Of a DNA stretch of 64,000 nt, positions 31,319 to 41,293 are shown one piece after another (positions within the stretch are counted from its first letter, which is position 1; each line of letters opens with the position of its first letter). The position numbers and the translations under genes were made by a program. The stretch is from Mesorhizobium sp. (GTDB lineage Bacteria; Pseudomonadota; Alphaproteobacteria; Rhizobiales; Rhizobiaceae), in contig SAQR01000001.1 of NCBI GenBank assembly GCA_004020365.1, positions 37,939-101,938 of the forward strand. Direction: 5' to 3'. Under the pieces are notes generated by a model. The model was given only the letters and a program-made list of their open reading frames with translations. It did not search any database and was not told the DNA's origin.

Positions 31319-32295
31319 GCGCCGCGGCCCTCAAGGTTGCGGCCCTCATAGTTGCGGCGGGGGTCGAGCAGCGCTTCCATCACCGCCATGCGCACGGCAA
31401 CACCCATCTCCACCTGTTCCTGGATGACGCTCTGCGGACCGTCTGCGATTTCCGAGGCGATCTCGACGCCGCGGTTCATCGGGCCGGGATGCATGACCAG
31501 AGCGCCGTCCTTGGCCGCCTTCAGCTTCTCGGCGTCGAGGCCGAAATAGTGGAAATACTCACGCACCGAAGGCACGAAGGCGCCTTCCATGCGCTCGCGC
31601 TGCAGCCGCAGCATCATCACCACATCCGCGTCCTTGAGCCCTTCGGCCATAGAACGGGTGACGATCACGCCCATTTTCTCGATGCCTGCTGGCAAAAGCG
31701 TCGACGGCGCCACGACGCGCACCTGCGCGCCGAGCGCATTGAGCAGCATGATGTTGGAACGCGCCACGCGCGAATGCAGGATGTCGCCGCAGATCGCCAC
31801 GATCAGCTTCGACAGCGGGCCTCTGGCGCGGCGGATGGTCAGCGCGTCGAGCAGCGCCTGCGTCGGGTGCTCATGGGCACCGTCGCCGGCATTGATCACC
31901 GAGCAGCCGACCTTTTGCGCCAGCAGCGCCGCGGCACCCGCCGACTGGTGGCGGATGATCAGGATGTCGGGATGCATGGCGTTCAGCGTCATCGCCGTGT
32001 CGATCAGCGTCTCGCCCTTCTTCACCGATGAACTCGCCACCGACATGTTCATGACGTCGGCGCCGAGCCGTTTTCCGGCCAGCTCGAACGACGACTGCGT
32101 CCGGGTCGAGGCTTCGTAGAACAGATTGATCTGGGTGCGGCCACGCAGGGTCGAGGCCTTCTTCTCCGACTGCCGCGAGATCGCGACCGACCGGTCCGCC
32201 CTGTCCAGCAAAAGCTCGATGTCGGCGGGGGAAAGATCGCGGATGCCCAGAAGATGGCGGTGGGGATAGAGTGGCAGGGACGAAGCGTCGGTCAT
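31315..32295 (-). CDS. pyrB: aspartate carbamoyltransferase catalytic subunit
   Basis: This 326-residue enzyme joins carbamoyl phosphate and aspartate in pyrimidine synthesis. The carbamoyl-phosphate site [32 protein letters not shown] and the aspartate-site [15 protein letters not shown] are intact. The N-terminal extension (about 20 residues) is typical of class A/alphaproteobacterial PyrB, which requires a dihydroorotase-like partner. No regulatory subunit gene (pyrI) is nearby. The gene overlaps pyrC', so the two subunits are made in step. It is divergent from the AidB-like gene. Confidence 0.97.
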   Translation of the reverse strand: MTDASSLPLYPHRHLLGIRDLSPADIELLLDRADRSVAISRQSEKKASTLRGRTQINLFYEASTRTQSSFELAGKRLGADVMNMSVASSSVKKGETLIDTAMTLNAMHPDILIIRHQSAGAAALLAQKVGCSVINAGDGAHEHPTQALLDALTIRRARGPLSKLIVAICGDILHSRVARSNIMLLNALGAQVRVVAPSTLLPAGIEKMGVIVTRSMAEGLKDADVVMMLRLQRERMEGAFVPSVREYFHYFGLDAEKLKAAKDGALVMHPGPMNRGVEIASEIADGPQSVIQEQVEMGVAVRMAVMEALLDPRRNYEGRNLEGRGA

Positions 32296-32453
32296 CTCAA
32301 GGCGCTGCTATAGGGTGGAGGACGTTTGGCTGCAAGCACCAGCTTTGCATTGCTGCCTTTCTCCCCGGTATTTTCGTCGCGCGCGTTGCGCGGCTTGGGC
32401 TATATCTAGCTGATGGCTTCGGATTCGTGGCCTTGTGATGATAAGGACAGTGT

Positions 32454-34082
32454 GTGACCGACGACGTGACGAACCAGCCGCCGCCGCTGGCAGGTGGCAA
32501 CGCCTGGCGAGGCGATCCGTTGCTGATCCAGCTTGCCGAGCGTTTTTCCGATCCGGTGCGCAAGGATCTTGATGGACTTGGCCGTTTCGTGCTGACGCAG
32601 GAGGCGCAGGAACTGGCCCGCCTCGCCAATGTCGAAATGCCGAAGCTCAGGACCCATGACCGCCAGGGCCGGCGCATCGATCTGGTGGAGTTCCATCCAG
32701 CCTATCATGCGCTGATGCGCCGGTCGGTGGCAAACGGGCTGCATTCGTCGATCTGGGAAAATGGCGATGCCGAGATCGGCCGCCGCCATCAGGTGCGCGC
32801 CGCCCGTTTCTACCTGACGGCCGAGCTCGAAACCGGGCATCTCTGTCCCATCACCATGACCAGCGCCTCGCTGGCCGCGCTGATGGCAAGCCCAAAACTG
32901 TTTCGCGAATGGGCGCCGCGGGTGACGACACGCAAATACGACCAGAGCCAGAAGCCGCCGGTCGAAAAAGCCGGGCTGACGCTCGGCATGGGCATGACCG
33001 AGAAGCAGGGCGGCACCGACGTCCGCGCCAACGTCACCAGGGCCGAGCGCGCCGGCGGCAGCTTCTATCGGCTGACCGGCCACAAATGGTTCATGTCGGC
33101 GCCGATGTCGGATGCGTTCCTGGTGCTGGGACAGGCGCCGGAAGGACTCTCGTGCTTTCTCGTTCCCCGCATTCTCGGCGATGGCTCGGGCAACGGCTTC
33201 CGCTTCCAGCGGCTGAAGGACAAGCTTGGCAACCGCTCCAACGCCTCGTCCGAAGTCGAGTTCGTCAACGCCATCGGCGAGATGGTCGGCGAGCCCGGGG
33301 CAGGCGTCAAGACGATCATGGACATGGTGACGCTGACCCGGCTCGATTGCGCGATCGCCTCGTCGGCGATCATGCGAGCCGGGCTGGCCGAAGCCGTCCA
33401 CCACAGCCGTCATCGCCAGGTGTTTGGAACCAATCTGATCGAGCAGCCGCTGATGCAGCGCGTGCTGGCCGACATGGCGCTCGACGTCGCCGCCGCCACC
33501 GCGCTGTCATTCCGACTGGCGCGCTCTTTCGACGAGGCGGCCGGAGACCGCGGCGAGGCAGCATTCGCTCGCGCCATGACGCCGGTCGTCAAATACTGGG
33601 TCTGCAAGATCGCACCGCCGCTGCTCTATGAGGCGATGGAATGCCTCGGCGGCAATGGCTATGTCGAGGAGGCGCCGCTCGCACGCTACTATCGCGAAGC
33701 TCCGGTCAACGCGATCTGGGAGGGATCCGGCAACGTCATGGCGCTCGACGTGCTGCGCGTGCTGGGGCGTGCACCCGGCCTGTTCGAGGAGGTGCTGGCC
33801 GGCATCGATCGCGACCTCGGCGCCGGCGGACGCGGCACCGTCGGTGTGCTCAAGGCAGCAATGCAGGTCGCGGCAACTGATGAGGGCTCGGCCCGTCTGC
33901 TCACCGAGCAACTGGCGCTGTCGGCGGCGGCCGCGGAGCTTCGCAGGCTGGGGGCAGGGCGGATCGCCGACGCCTTCGTCGAGACGCGCCTCGCCGGCCA
34001 GTGGCGCAACACCTATGGCATGCTCGATTCACGCCATGACGCGCGCATGATCATCGACACGCTCTACCCACCGGTCACCTGA
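32454..34082 (+). CDS. acyl-CoA dehydrogenase family protein, AidB-like
   Basis: This 542-residue flavoprotein has the AidB-type acyl-CoA dehydrogenase layout, with an N-terminal extension (about 170 residues), FAD-binding core and C-terminal helices. Blocks include GMGMTEKQGGTDVRANVTRAER, LTGHKWFMSAPMSDAFLVL, the RYYREAPVNAIWEGSGNVMALDVLR stretch and MECLGGNGYVEE. AidB of E. coli is part of the alkylation response and binds DNA, but many homologues have metabolic roles. The start is GTG at 32454, with AAGGACA upstream. The C-terminal DNA-binding region cannot be confirmed by eye. Confidence 0.9.
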   Translation: MTDDVTNQPPPLAGGNAWRGDPLLIQLAERFSDPVRKDLDGLGRFVLTQEAQELARLANVEMPKLRTHDRQGRRIDLVEFHPAYHALMRRSVANGLHSSIWENGDAEIGRRHQVRAARFYLTAELETGHLCPITMTSASLAALMASPKLFREWAPRVTTRKYDQSQKPPVEKAGLTLGMGMTEKQGGTDVRANVTRAERAGGSFYRLTGHKWFMSAPMSDAFLVLGQAPEGLSCFLVPRILGDGSGNGFRFQRLKDKLGNRSNASSEVEFVNAIGEMVGEPGAGVKTIMDMVTLTRLDCAIASSAIMRAGLAEAVHHSRHRQVFGTNLIEQPLMQRVLADMALDVAAATALSFRLARSFDEAAGDRGEAAFARAMTPVVKYWVCKIAPPLLYEAMECLGGNGYVEEAPLARYYREAPVNAIWEGSGNVMALDVLRVLGRAPGLFEEVLAGIDRDLGAGGRGTVGVLKAAMQVAATDEGSARLLTEQLALSAAAAELRRLGAGRIADAFVETRLAGQWRNTYGMLDSRHDARMIIDTLYPPVT

Positions 34083-34108
34083 GGCGACTTCGGGACGTCG
34101 TCTGTCGC

Positions 34109-34251
34109 GCCGCTGTGGATGATGCAAACGCGACGCGCAAGCGTCTGGTACGTCCTTACCACTTCCCGATCATTCCGAGAATTCTCCGCGATCACGAGCG
34201 TATCAGGCGAGATAACGCTCACCGCCGCTGTGGATGACCGTTAACCTTAAC
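34109..34251. promoter_or_regulatory. direct repeat and TTAACCTTAAC motif upstream of the membrane-protein pair
   Basis: GCCGCTGTGGATGA occurs identically at 34109-34122 and 34224-34237. The second copy is followed by GTTAACCTTAAC (34240-34251). TGTGGATGA differs by one base from a DnaA box read on the other strand, and TTAACC resembles a CtrA half-site. The remaining gap (34083-34315) shows nothing else. Confidence 0.4.
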
Positions 34252-34315
34252 AAATGGTTTCCATTGCAGCGGCAGGCCGCAAAGCCCACTGTCCTGTTAC
34301 GGAAGCAGGAACGCT

Positions 34316-34891
34316 ATGCGGCATATATTGAGCTCCTTTCTGGCCTTGCACTGGGCGGTCGTTTTCGCCCTGCTGGCGTTCATCTGCATCGATGGGAATC
34401 GCGGTGTTGCGGCAGCGCTTGGCGTGCTCGGCGTCGCCGTCCAGAACACCCGCTTCGTTGGCCTCGAAAACGCCGTCGTGGTAGCACCGCTTGCCGTAGC
34501 GCTGCTGGTCGTAGCGGCGGTGTTTTGCTGGGCCTTTGTCGAGGCTCTGTTTAGCGACCCGACACATCCGGACGCGACCGATAGCGTCGTGCGGGTCGCC
34601 TTCATCTGCGCCTCCGGCGTGCTGTCGCTGATCGTCGTCGGCGGCGCCGCACAAAGCATCAACGGGCTGTTCATGGTTGTCGCCGTGCAACTGGCGGCAC
34701 TGCTGGCTTCCTATGTCGCCATGCTGGCAGAGCGGCGGTCGGCCCTGGCCGCAGCGGTTCCGGGCACGGGTGAAATCAGTGCCGCCGCGCATATGATGGC
34801 GAAGGCGGCGGCGCAAAACTCGGCGCTCTCGCGCATTTCCGGCCGGCTGGACACGAAGTTGAGGCCGGATACGAACTTGAGGGACCGCTGA
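34316..34891 (+). CDS. multi-pass membrane protein of unknown function
   Basis: This 191-residue protein has about five hydrophobic segments (starting WAVVFALLAFICID) and a C-terminal cytosolic tail of roughly 50 residues rich in alanine and basic residues (AAAHMMAKAAAQNSALSRISGR). I do not recognise a family. GGAAGCAGGAACGCT precedes the ATG. Its stop TGA overlaps the ATG of the next gene by one base (TGATG), so the two membrane proteins are probably made together and may form a complex. Confidence 0.75.
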   Translation: MRHILSSFLALHWAVVFALLAFICIDGNRGVAAALGVLGVAVQNTRFVGLENAVVVAPLAVALLVVAAVFCWAFVEALFSDPTHPDATDSVVRVAFICASGVLSLIVVGGAAQSINGLFMVVAVQLAALLASYVAMLAERRSALAAAVPGTGEISAAAHMMAKAAAQNSALSRISGRLDTKLRPDTNLRDR

Positions 34892-35202
34892 TGCGCACCT
34901 TGTTCGCGCTGTGGGCGGCGCCGCTCGCCCTGTTCTGGGGCTGGTTCTTCCTGTCGCTCAACGATATCAATTTCGGCTATGTCATGCTGAGCCGCCAATT
35001 GCATGACCTCGTCTTCCAGCTCTATGGCGAGATGCTTGGCATCGATCCGGCGCTCATTCCCGGCATGGTGGCGAAGGCCTGCATCCTCGACAGCCTGCTG
35101 CTCATGGCGTTTTGGGCGTTTCGCCGTCGCCGGGTGATCGCTGGCTGGATCAGGATAATGCGCGACCGCTATTTCGACCAGGCGTCGACGCCGAGCGCCT
35201 GA
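34891..35202 (+). CDS. small membrane protein, DUF6105-like
   Basis: This 103-residue protein has two membrane segments ([20 protein letters not shown] and [13 protein letters not shown]) joined by a loop with [19 protein letters not shown]. It ends in a basic cytosolic tail. The pattern resembles DUF6105 proteins of rhizobia, as far as memory allows. It begins at the stop of the preceding membrane-protein gene. Its final 34 bases overlap the end of the convergent ruvX gene, a tight tail-to-tail overlap. Confidence 0.75.
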   Translation: MRTLFALWAAPLALFWGWFFLSLNDINFGYVMLSRQLHDLVFQLYGEMLGIDPALIPGMVAKACILDSLLLMAFWAFRRRRVIAGWIRIMRDRYFDQASTPSA

Positions 35203-35654
35203 AGCCGGTCGAGCACACCCTGCAGAATAAAGGCCGCCGCGGCCGAATCGATCTTGCCGGCGCGTTTGCGGCGCGAAAAGTCCATCTCGATCAGCGTCCG
35301 CTCCGCCGCCACCGTTGACAGCCGCTCGTCCCACAAAACGAAGGGCAGGTCGGTCACACCAGCCATGTTGCGGGCGAAGGCGCGGGATTTCTGGGCGCGC
35401 GGGCCTTCCGACCCGTCCATGTTGACCGGCAGGCCGAGCACCACGGCCCCGACGTTCTCTTTCTCCAGCAAGGCCAGCAGCACTGCGGCATCCAGCGAGA
35501 ATTTCCTGCGCATGATGACGGGACGCGGGTGGGCGAAGGCAAAGCCCTGGTCGGAAACCGCCACGCCAATCGTCTTGTCGCCAAGGTCGAGCCCGGCCAG
35601 CGTCTTGCCGCCGCCGAGCCGCGCCGGCAACTCCTCGATGGTGATGATGCTCAA
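35169..35654 (-). CDS. ruvX: Holliday junction resolvase-like protein RuvX/YqgF
   Basis: This 161-residue RNase H-fold nuclease is implicated in pre-16S rRNA processing and possibly recombination. The catalytic aspartate lies in [17 protein letters not shown], the glutamate in [17 protein letters not shown] and the last aspartate near [16 protein letters not shown]. The TTG at 35654 ([12 protein letters not shown]) is preferred because AGGGA lies six bases upstream; an in-frame ATG at 35696 would add 14 residues. It runs divergently from the UPF0173 gene and overlaps the DUF6105-like gene at its 3' end. Confidence 0.92.
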   Translation of the reverse strand: MSIITIEELPARLGGGKTLAGLDLGDKTIGVAVSDQGFAFAHPRPVIMRRKFSLDAAVLLALLEKENVGAVVLGLPVNMDGSEGPRAQKSRAFARNMAGVTDLPFVLWDERLSTVAAERTLIEMDFSRRKRAGKIDSAAAAFILQGVLDRLQALGVDAWSK

Positions 35655-35754
35655 CGGCTTTCCCTGGACTGCACGTCGCAAAGGACGCTGTGGCACTTTA
35701 ATTTCACTGCCGGCGTTCTATCCTCTTGCGAAGCAAAAATCGAGGAAGGCATCC

Positions 35755-36462
35755 ATGAAACTGACCTGGTACGGACATTCCGCATTTCGCATCGAAACCA
35801 CCGACGCGAAAATCCTCATCGATCCCTACCTGATCGGCAATCCGTCATGGACGGGCGGCTGGGAAGAGCCGGCGGAAGGGGTCACGCATGTGCTTTTGAC
35901 CCACGGCCACAGCGATCACATCAGCGGTGCGCTTGAAGTGCTCGGCAAAAGCGGCGCCATGCTGGTCGCCAATTTCGAGGTCTGCATGTACCTGGTCGGC
36001 AAGGGCCTCAGCGACAAGAAGATCAATCCCGGTAATCTCGGCGGCACGATCGATTGCGGCGGCTTCACCACCACCTTCGTCCAGGCGCTGCATTCCTCGT
36101 CGTTCCCGGGCGACAAGGGCCAGAACACCTATCTCGGCAATCCTGGCGGGCTCGTCCTGCATTTTCCGGAAGACAAGACGCTCTACCATATGGGCGACAC
36201 CGACATTTTTTCCGACATGGCGCTGATCAACGAATTGCATGAGCCGAAGATCGGCATCGTGCCGATTGGCGACCGCTTCACCATGGGCGGCGCGGTGGCA
36301 GCCCTTGCCTGCCGGCGCTTCTTTCAGTTCGAGACGGTCATTCCCAGTCACTTCGGCACATTTCCGATCATCGACCAGACCGCCGATAAGTTCGTCGCAG
36401 GGTTGGAGGGTTCCGGCGTGAAGGTGGCATTGCCGGAGATCGGCGGGACAATCACCTTGTAG
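35755..36462 (+). CDS. UPF0173 metal-dependent hydrolase
   Basis: This 235-residue metallo-beta-lactamase-fold protein has MKLTWYGHSAFRIET at the N-terminus and the metal-binding HxHxDH as THGHSDH near residue 50. Later ligands appear in MGDTDIFSDMALI and in IPSHFGTFPI. The family (YtkL) hydrolyses an unknown substrate; some relatives act on nucleotides or lactones. GAGGAAGG precedes the ATG. It lies upstream of gatC. Confidence 0.93.
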   Translation: MKLTWYGHSAFRIETTDAKILIDPYLIGNPSWTGGWEEPAEGVTHVLLTHGHSDHISGALEVLGKSGAMLVANFEVCMYLVGKGLSDKKINPGNLGGTIDCGGFTTTFVQALHSSSFPGDKGQNTYLGNPGGLVLHFPEDKTLYHMGDTDIFSDMALINELHEPKIGIVPIGDRFTMGGAVAALACRRFFQFETVIPSHFGTFPIIDQTADKFVAGLEGSGVKVALPEIGGTITL

Positions 36463-36606
36463 AGCATGCCAAACCCGCCAGCTGTTCGCTGCGATGGCTT
36501 TGCGCTGCCATCGACCTTCTGGGCCGGTTCTCGGCACGATGCATGTTGCGCGGCACGCGCCGCGCCGCTATAGCGCGGACTGGTTTTTCCCGAGGCACAA
36601 GCAACT

Positions 36607-36894
36607 ATGTCCGTTGATCTGCAGACAGTGAAGCGCGTCGCGCGTCTCGCCCGCATTGCGGTGAGCGAGGCGGATGCCGAGCGCATGACCGGCGAGTTGA
36701 ACGCCATTCTCGGTTTCGTCGAGCAGTTGAATGAGGTCGACGTCGCCGGCGTCGAGCCGATGACGTCGGTCATTCCGATGGAGATGAAGAAGCGTCCGGA
36801 CGTCGTCACCGACGGCAGCAAGGCGGCCGACATCGTCGCCAACGCACCGGCCACCGAGGAGAATTTCTTCCTCGTTCCGAAGGTCGTGGAGTAG
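36607..36894 (+). CDS. gatC: Asp-tRNA(Asn)/Glu-tRNA(Gln) amidotransferase subunit C
   Basis: This 95-residue subunit assembles with GatA and GatB and helps convert misacylated Glu-tRNA(Gln) and Asp-tRNA(Asn) to the correct amides. Family elements are [20 protein letters not shown] and the linker [18 protein letters not shown], which wraps around GatA. The C-terminal FFLVPKVVE is conserved. It is followed by an acetyltransferase gene, then gatA; gatB is not directly adjacent. Confidence 0.96.
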   Translation: MSVDLQTVKRVARLARIAVSEADAERMTGELNAILGFVEQLNEVDVAGVEPMTSVIPMEMKKRPDVVTDGSKAADIVANAPATEENFFLVPKVVE

Positions 36895-36901
36895 CGGGCC
36901 G

Positions 36902-37360
36902 ATGGCAATCGAGATCGCCATCGAAACGCCGCTGCAGGACGATTTGCGCGGGCTGGTCAAGGAGCTCAACGACACGCTGCTGGAACTGACGCCGCCGGAG
37001 CACTGCTCTCACATGACCATCGAGCAGATGGCCGACAACGACACGACTGTCTTCATCGCTCGCGACAACGGTCTTGCCATCGGCTGCGGCGCGCTGAAAC
37101 GCCACGACGGCGCCGTCGGCGAGGTCAAGCGCATGTACACGCGGCCTTCGCACCGCGGGCAGAAGATCGGCGCCAGGATCGTCGAGCGAATCGAGGCGCT
37201 GGCGCGCAATGAAGGACTGAAGCGTCTGGTGCTGGAAACCGGCGACCGCCATCCGGCTGCGTGGACCGTCTATGAACGCGCCGGATTTTTGCGCTGCGGC
37301 CCGGTGCTGGACTATCCCGATTCCGGGTGGTCGGTGTTTTACGAAAAGAGCCTTGCCTGA
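36902..37360 (+). CDS. GNAT family N-acetyltransferase inserted between gatC and gatA
   Basis: This 152-residue protein has the GNAT fold, with the acetyl-CoA loop in [24 protein letters not shown] (R/QxxGxG/A appears as RGQKIG) and the last strands in [16 protein letters not shown]. It is encoded between gatC and gatA, seven bases after the first and overlapping the second (TGATG), so it is co-translated with the amidotransferase. A link to tRNA amidation is not known; co-expression is the only evidence. The substrate is unassigned. Confidence 0.92.
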   Translation: MAIEIAIETPLQDDLRGLVKELNDTLLELTPPEHCSHMTIEQMADNDTTVFIARDNGLAIGCGALKRHDGAVGEVKRMYTRPSHRGQKIGARIVERIEALARNEGLKRLVLETGDRHPAAWTVYERAGFLRCGPVLDYPDSGWSVFYEKSLA

Positions 37361-38925
37361 TGAGCGACCTGACTCACCTGACGATTTCGCAGGCCCGCGC
37401 CAAGCTGCGCGCCAGGGAAATCACCGCAACCGAGATGACCGAAGCCTATCTCCAGGCGATCGAGCGGGCCAATCCGGCGCTCAACGCCTATGTCGTCGTA
37501 ACCGATGACAAGGCGCGCGACATGGCCAAGGCCTCGGACGCGAAGCTTGCGAAGGGCGAGGGCGGGTCGCTCGAAGGCATTCCGCTCGGCATCAAGGACC
37601 TGTTCGGCACCGAAGGCATTCACACCCAGGCCTGCAGCCACGTGCTCGACGGCTTCAAGCCGCACTACGAATCGACCGTCACCGCCAATCTGTGGGCCGA
37701 CGGCGCCGTCATGCTCGGCAAGCTCAACATGGACGAGTTCGCCATGGGCTCGTCCAATGAAAGCTCCTACTACGGCCCAGTCGTCAATCCGTGGCGGCGT
37801 TCACGCGTCGACACGATGGTGATGCCGACCACGCATCAGGGCGATGGCGGTTTTGTCTCGGCCGGCGGCACCAGAACCGCGCGCACGCTGGATAACGCCC
37901 GGCTCGTGCCGGGCGGCTCGTCGGGTGGCTCGGCCTCCGCCGTTTCGGCGTTCCTGTGTGCCGGCGCCACTGCCACCGACACCGGCGGCTCGATCCGCCA
38001 GCCCGCCGCCTTCACCGGCACGGTCGGCATCAAGCCGACCTACGGCCGCTGCTCGCGCTGGGGTATCGTCGCCTTCGCTTCGTCGCTCGACCAGGCCGGT
38101 CCGATCGCCCGCGACGTGCGTGACGCTGCGATTCTCTTGAAATCCATGGCCTCGGTCGATCCGAAGGACACCACCTCGGTCGACCGCCCGGTGCCGGACT
38201 ACGAGGCGGCGATCGGCAAGCCGATCAAGGGCATGAAGGTCGGGATCCCCAGGGAATACCGCGTCGACGGCATGCCCGACGAGATCGAGGCGCTGTGGCA
38301 GAAAGGCATTGCCTGGCTGAAAGATGCCGGCGCCGAGATCGTCGACATTTCGCTTCCGCACACCAAATACGCGCTGCCGGCCTATTACATCGTCGCGCCC
38401 GCCGAAGCTTCGTCGAACCTCGCCCGCTATGACGGCGTCCGCTACGGGCTGCGCGTGCCGGGCAAGGACATCGTCGACATGTACGAGAAGACCCGCGCCG
38501 CCGGCTTCGGCCGTGAGGTCAAACGCCGCATCATGATCGGCACCTATGTGCTCTCCGCCGGCTACTACGATGCCTACTATCTGCAGGCGCAGAAGGTGCG
38601 CAACCTCATCAAGCGGGATTTCGAAACCGCATTCACTGCCGGCGTCGACGTCATCCTGACTCCGGCGACGCCGTCGGCGGCCTTCGGCATCGCCGACGAG
38701 GACATGGCCGCCGACCCGGTCAAGATGTACCTCAACGACATCTTCACGGTGACCGTGAACATGGCCGGACTGCCGGGCATCGCCGTGCCAGCAGGGCTCG
38801 ACGCCAAGGGCCTGCCGCTCGGCCTGCAGCTCATCGGCCGACCGTTCGACGAGGAAACCTTGTTCCAGACCGCCCATGTCATCGAACAGGCGGCGGGTAC
38901 GTTCCAGCCGGAAAAGTGGTGGTAG
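37360..38925 (+). CDS. gatA: Asp-tRNA(Asn)/Glu-tRNA(Gln) amidotransferase subunit A
   Basis: This 521-residue amidase supplies ammonia from glutamine to the tRNA-bound acid. The Ser-cisSer-Lys triad lies in [10 protein letters not shown] (Lys79), [12 protein letters not shown] and [14 protein letters not shown]. Between NPWRR (about residue 147) and LVPGG (182) there is an extra segment of about 35 residues that common GatA proteins do not have; I believe it is shared by rhizobial GatA. The ATG is chosen at [11 protein letters not shown] and overlaps the acetyltransferase stop. Confidence 0.96.
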   Translation: MSDLTHLTISQARAKLRAREITATEMTEAYLQAIERANPALNAYVVVTDDKARDMAKASDAKLAKGEGGSLEGIPLGIKDLFGTEGIHTQACSHVLDGFKPHYESTVTANLWADGAVMLGKLNMDEFAMGSSNESSYYGPVVNPWRRSRVDTMVMPTTHQGDGGFVSAGGTRTARTLDNARLVPGGSSGGSASAVSAFLCAGATATDTGGSIRQPAAFTGTVGIKPTYGRCSRWGIVAFASSLDQAGPIARDVRDAAILLKSMASVDPKDTTSVDRPVPDYEAAIGKPIKGMKVGIPREYRVDGMPDEIEALWQKGIAWLKDAGAEIVDISLPHTKYALPAYYIVAPAEASSNLARYDGVRYGLRVPGKDIVDMYEKTRAAGFGREVKRRIMIGTYVLSAGYYDAYYLQAQKVRNLIKRDFETAFTAGVDVILTPATPSAAFGIADEDMAADPVKMYLNDIFTVTVNMAGLPGIAVPAGLDAKGLPLGLQLIGRPFDEETLFQTAHVIEQAAGTFQPEKWW

Positions 38926-38958
38926 TGTCGTCTCCCATCTGAAGGACGGGCTCGTCGC

Positions 38959-39729
38959 CTACCGGCTGTCGGGCTGAATCGAGCGGCTTTTCCCCGGACT
39001 GGGTGTCGGCTCGGGCGGCTGACCGATCACGGCCTGCCGCGCTGCCGAGAAGAACTGGCGACGCACCAGGACCGCCAGCAACAGCAGCGTCGACAGCACG
39101 AACACTTTTGGGTCGACGAACCAGCCGAGATAGCCGATCGAGAAGAACACGCCGCGCATGCCGGAATTGAAATGTTTTCCGGCCAGCATGTTCATCCGCG
39201 CCGCCCGCCATACCGCCGTCTCGCTGATCGGGTTGTGTGAAGCCTCGCCGTGCGGGATCGGCACCGCACCGATCAGGATCGAGCAATAGTTGAACAGCCG
39301 GTAGGCCCAGCCGAACTTGAAAAAGGAATAGGCAAGGATCAGCACCAATCCGAACACCTTCATCTGAAAAGTGGGCATCTGAAAGGCGGAGCGGGACGAC
39401 GTCGCGCCGAGCGGCAGGTCGCTCAGCACTGAAACAACCTGCTCGGAGGCGCCGAGCAGGGCAAAACAGCCGCCGATCGCAATCAGCGAACTGGAGGCGA
39501 AGAACGCGGTCCCCTGTTGAAGGCCGGCCATGATGGCGGTGTCGACAATGCGGACCTCGCGTTCGGCCATGTTCCGCATCCAGGCTTGACGCTGGACGTT
39601 CATCGCCGTCGTCAGCGACATGCGCCTGACCAGCTTTCCGTCGGAGGCGAGCGTATGCAGCACCCACACGAAAAGGAAGAAACCCAGCGCAACGAGGTCT
39701 GCCGTCGACAAATGGAAGGAATCGCCCAT
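38959..39729 (-). CDS. DUF599 family membrane protein
   Basis: This 256-residue protein has four to five hydrophobic segments. The first, LVALGFFLFVWVLHTLA, is followed by the family-typical MSLTTAMNVQRQAWMRNMAEREVRIVDTAIMAGLQQGTAFFASSSLI. The YSFFKFGWAYRLFNY and GVFFSIGYLGWFVDP segments also match DUF599. The role is unknown. The ATG at 39729 gives the natural N-terminus; the frame stays open farther upstream, but that part lies across the divergent sdaA leader and is not credible. Confidence 0.9.
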   Translation of the reverse strand: MGDSFHLSTADLVALGFFLFVWVLHTLASDGKLVRRMSLTTAMNVQRQAWMRNMAEREVRIVDTAIMAGLQQGTAFFASSSLIAIGGCFALLGASEQVVSVLSDLPLGATSSRSAFQMPTFQMKVFGLVLILAYSFFKFGWAYRLFNYCSILIGAVPIPHGEASHNPISETAVWRAARMNMLAGKHFNSGMRGVFFSIGYLGWFVDPKVFVLSTLLLLAVLVRRQFFSAARQAVIGQPPEPTPSPGKSRSIQPDSR

Positions 39730-39889
39730 GAACCCTCTTACCACAAGCGGTGGCGGCGCTTCGATGGCGGAACGCAACGATGTCGCTGCCGGAGCAAACA
39801 AGGTCGGCAGGTGCAGCGCCGCAATCTTCGAAAGAGCGGAAACATCACAGGAATTCCTATATGTAAATTCCAATAGGAGAGAGCGGCGC

Positions 39890-41293
39890 GTGTTCCTTTC
39901 GGTTTTCGACCTGTTCAAGATCGGCATTGGACCATCGAGTTCGCACACGATGGGACCGATGACGGCTGCGCGGCGTTTTCTCGACGAGGTCGCGGGAGAT
40001 GACTGGCCACGCCCGGCCGGCGCCAAGGTCGACCGCATCGCCGCAAGCCTGCACGGCTCGCTTGCCTATACCGGGATCGGCCATGGTTCAGATCGCGCCG
40101 TCGTGCTCGGGCTTGCCGGCCAGACGCCGCAGACGGTAGACCCCGATCAGGCGGACAGCATCGTCGACCGTATCGCTGCTGAGAAGCGAATTTCGCCGCC
40201 CGGCCATCCGTCCTATCGCTTCGACCCGGCCACGGATCTGGTGCTGGATCGCAAGACGCCGCTTTCAGGCCACGCCAACGGCATGGCTTTCTCTGCCTAT
40301 GACGCCGACGACCGCCTGCTGCTCAAGCGCATCTATTATTCGATTGGCGGCGGCTTCGTGGTTTCCGAAGAAGAGCTGCAGCGGATGAAGGCGAAGGGCT
40401 CGGTGACGAGCGAAGGCAAGAAGGTTCCATACCCGTTCAAGAACGCTGTCGAGATGCTGTCGATGGCCGCGAAAAGCGGTCTTTCCATCGCCGACATGAA
40501 GCGCGTCAACGAAGAGACGCAGATGTCGCGTGAAGAACTCGACGCCGGTCTCGACGGCATCTGGAGCGCCATGAAGAGCTGCATCGAGCGCGGCCTGTCG
40601 CAGGACGGCATCATGCCGGGCGGCCTGAAGGTGCGCCGACGCGCGCGTCAGTTGCACGACAAGCTGCAGGAGCAATGGCAGCAGAACCGGCCCAATCCGC
40701 TGCTCGCCAACGACTGGCTGTCGATCTATGCCATGGCGGTGAACGAGGAGAACGCCGCCGGCGGGCGCGTTGTCACCGCGCCGACCAATGGTGCTGCAGG
40801 GACGCTGCCGGCGGTGCTTCGCTATTGGCTGCATTTCCACCCCGAGGCCGACCAGCCAAGCATCCGCGATTTCCTGCTGACCGCGGCAGCGATCGGCGGC
40901 ATCATCAAGACCAACGCTTCGATCTCGGGCGCCGAAGTCGGCTGCCAGGGCGAGGTCGGTTCGGCCTCGGCGATGGCGGCAGCGGGGCTGTGCGCCGTGA
41001 TGGGTGGCACGCCCGAGCAGGTCGAGAACGCCGCCGAGATCGCGCTCGAACATCATCTCGGCATGACCTGCGATCCAGTCGGCGGGCTGGTGCAGGTGCC
41101 TTGCATCGAGCGCAACGCGCTCGGCGCCGTCAAGGCGGTGACTGCCGCGTCGCTGGCCATCAAGGGCGACGGCGTTCATTTCGTGCCGCTCGATGCCGCA
41201 ATCGAGACCATGCGCCAGACCGGCCTCGACATGAATGAGAAATACAAGGAAACCAGCCTTGGCGGACTGGCCGTCAATATCGTGGAATGCTGA
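39890..41293 (+). CDS. sdaA: L-serine ammonia-lyase (iron-sulphur type)
   Basis: This 467-residue single-chain enzyme deaminates L-serine to pyruvate with a [4Fe-4S] cluster. The beta-domain signature [12 protein letters not shown] is at the N-terminus. The cluster cysteines lie in [38 protein letters not shown] and the C-terminal VNIVEC. The start is GTG at 39890, with AGGAGAG about nine bases upstream. It is divergent from the DUF599 gene. An 18-base tandem repeat follows directly after the stop. Confidence 0.96.
   Translation: MFLSVFDLFKIGIGPSSSHTMGPMTAARRFLDEVAGDDWPRPAGAKVDRIAASLHGSLAYTGIGHGSDRAVVLGLAGQTPQTVDPDQADSIVDRIAAEKRISPPGHPSYRFDPATDLVLDRKTPLSGHANGMAFSAYDADDRLLLKRIYYSIGGGFVVSEEELQRMKAKGSVTSEGKKVPYPFKNAVEMLSMAAKSGLSIADMKRVNEETQMSREELDAGLDGIWSAMKSCIERGLSQDGIMPGGLKVRRRARQLHDKLQEQWQQNRPNPLLANDWLSIYAMAVNEENAAGGRVVTAPTNGAAGTLPAVLRYWLHFHPEADQPSIRDFLLTAAAIGGIIKTNASISGAEVGCQGEVGSASAMAAAGLCAVMGGTPEQVENAAEIALEHHLGMTCDPVGGLVQVPCIERNALGAVKAVTAASLAIKGDGVHFVPLDAAIETMRQTGLDMNEKYKETSLGGLAVNIVEC

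Noticed and set aside
32406-33413. 335-codon minus-strand frame opposite the AidB-like gene
   Set aside because: Antisense to a flavoprotein with clear motifs; composition is shadow-like.
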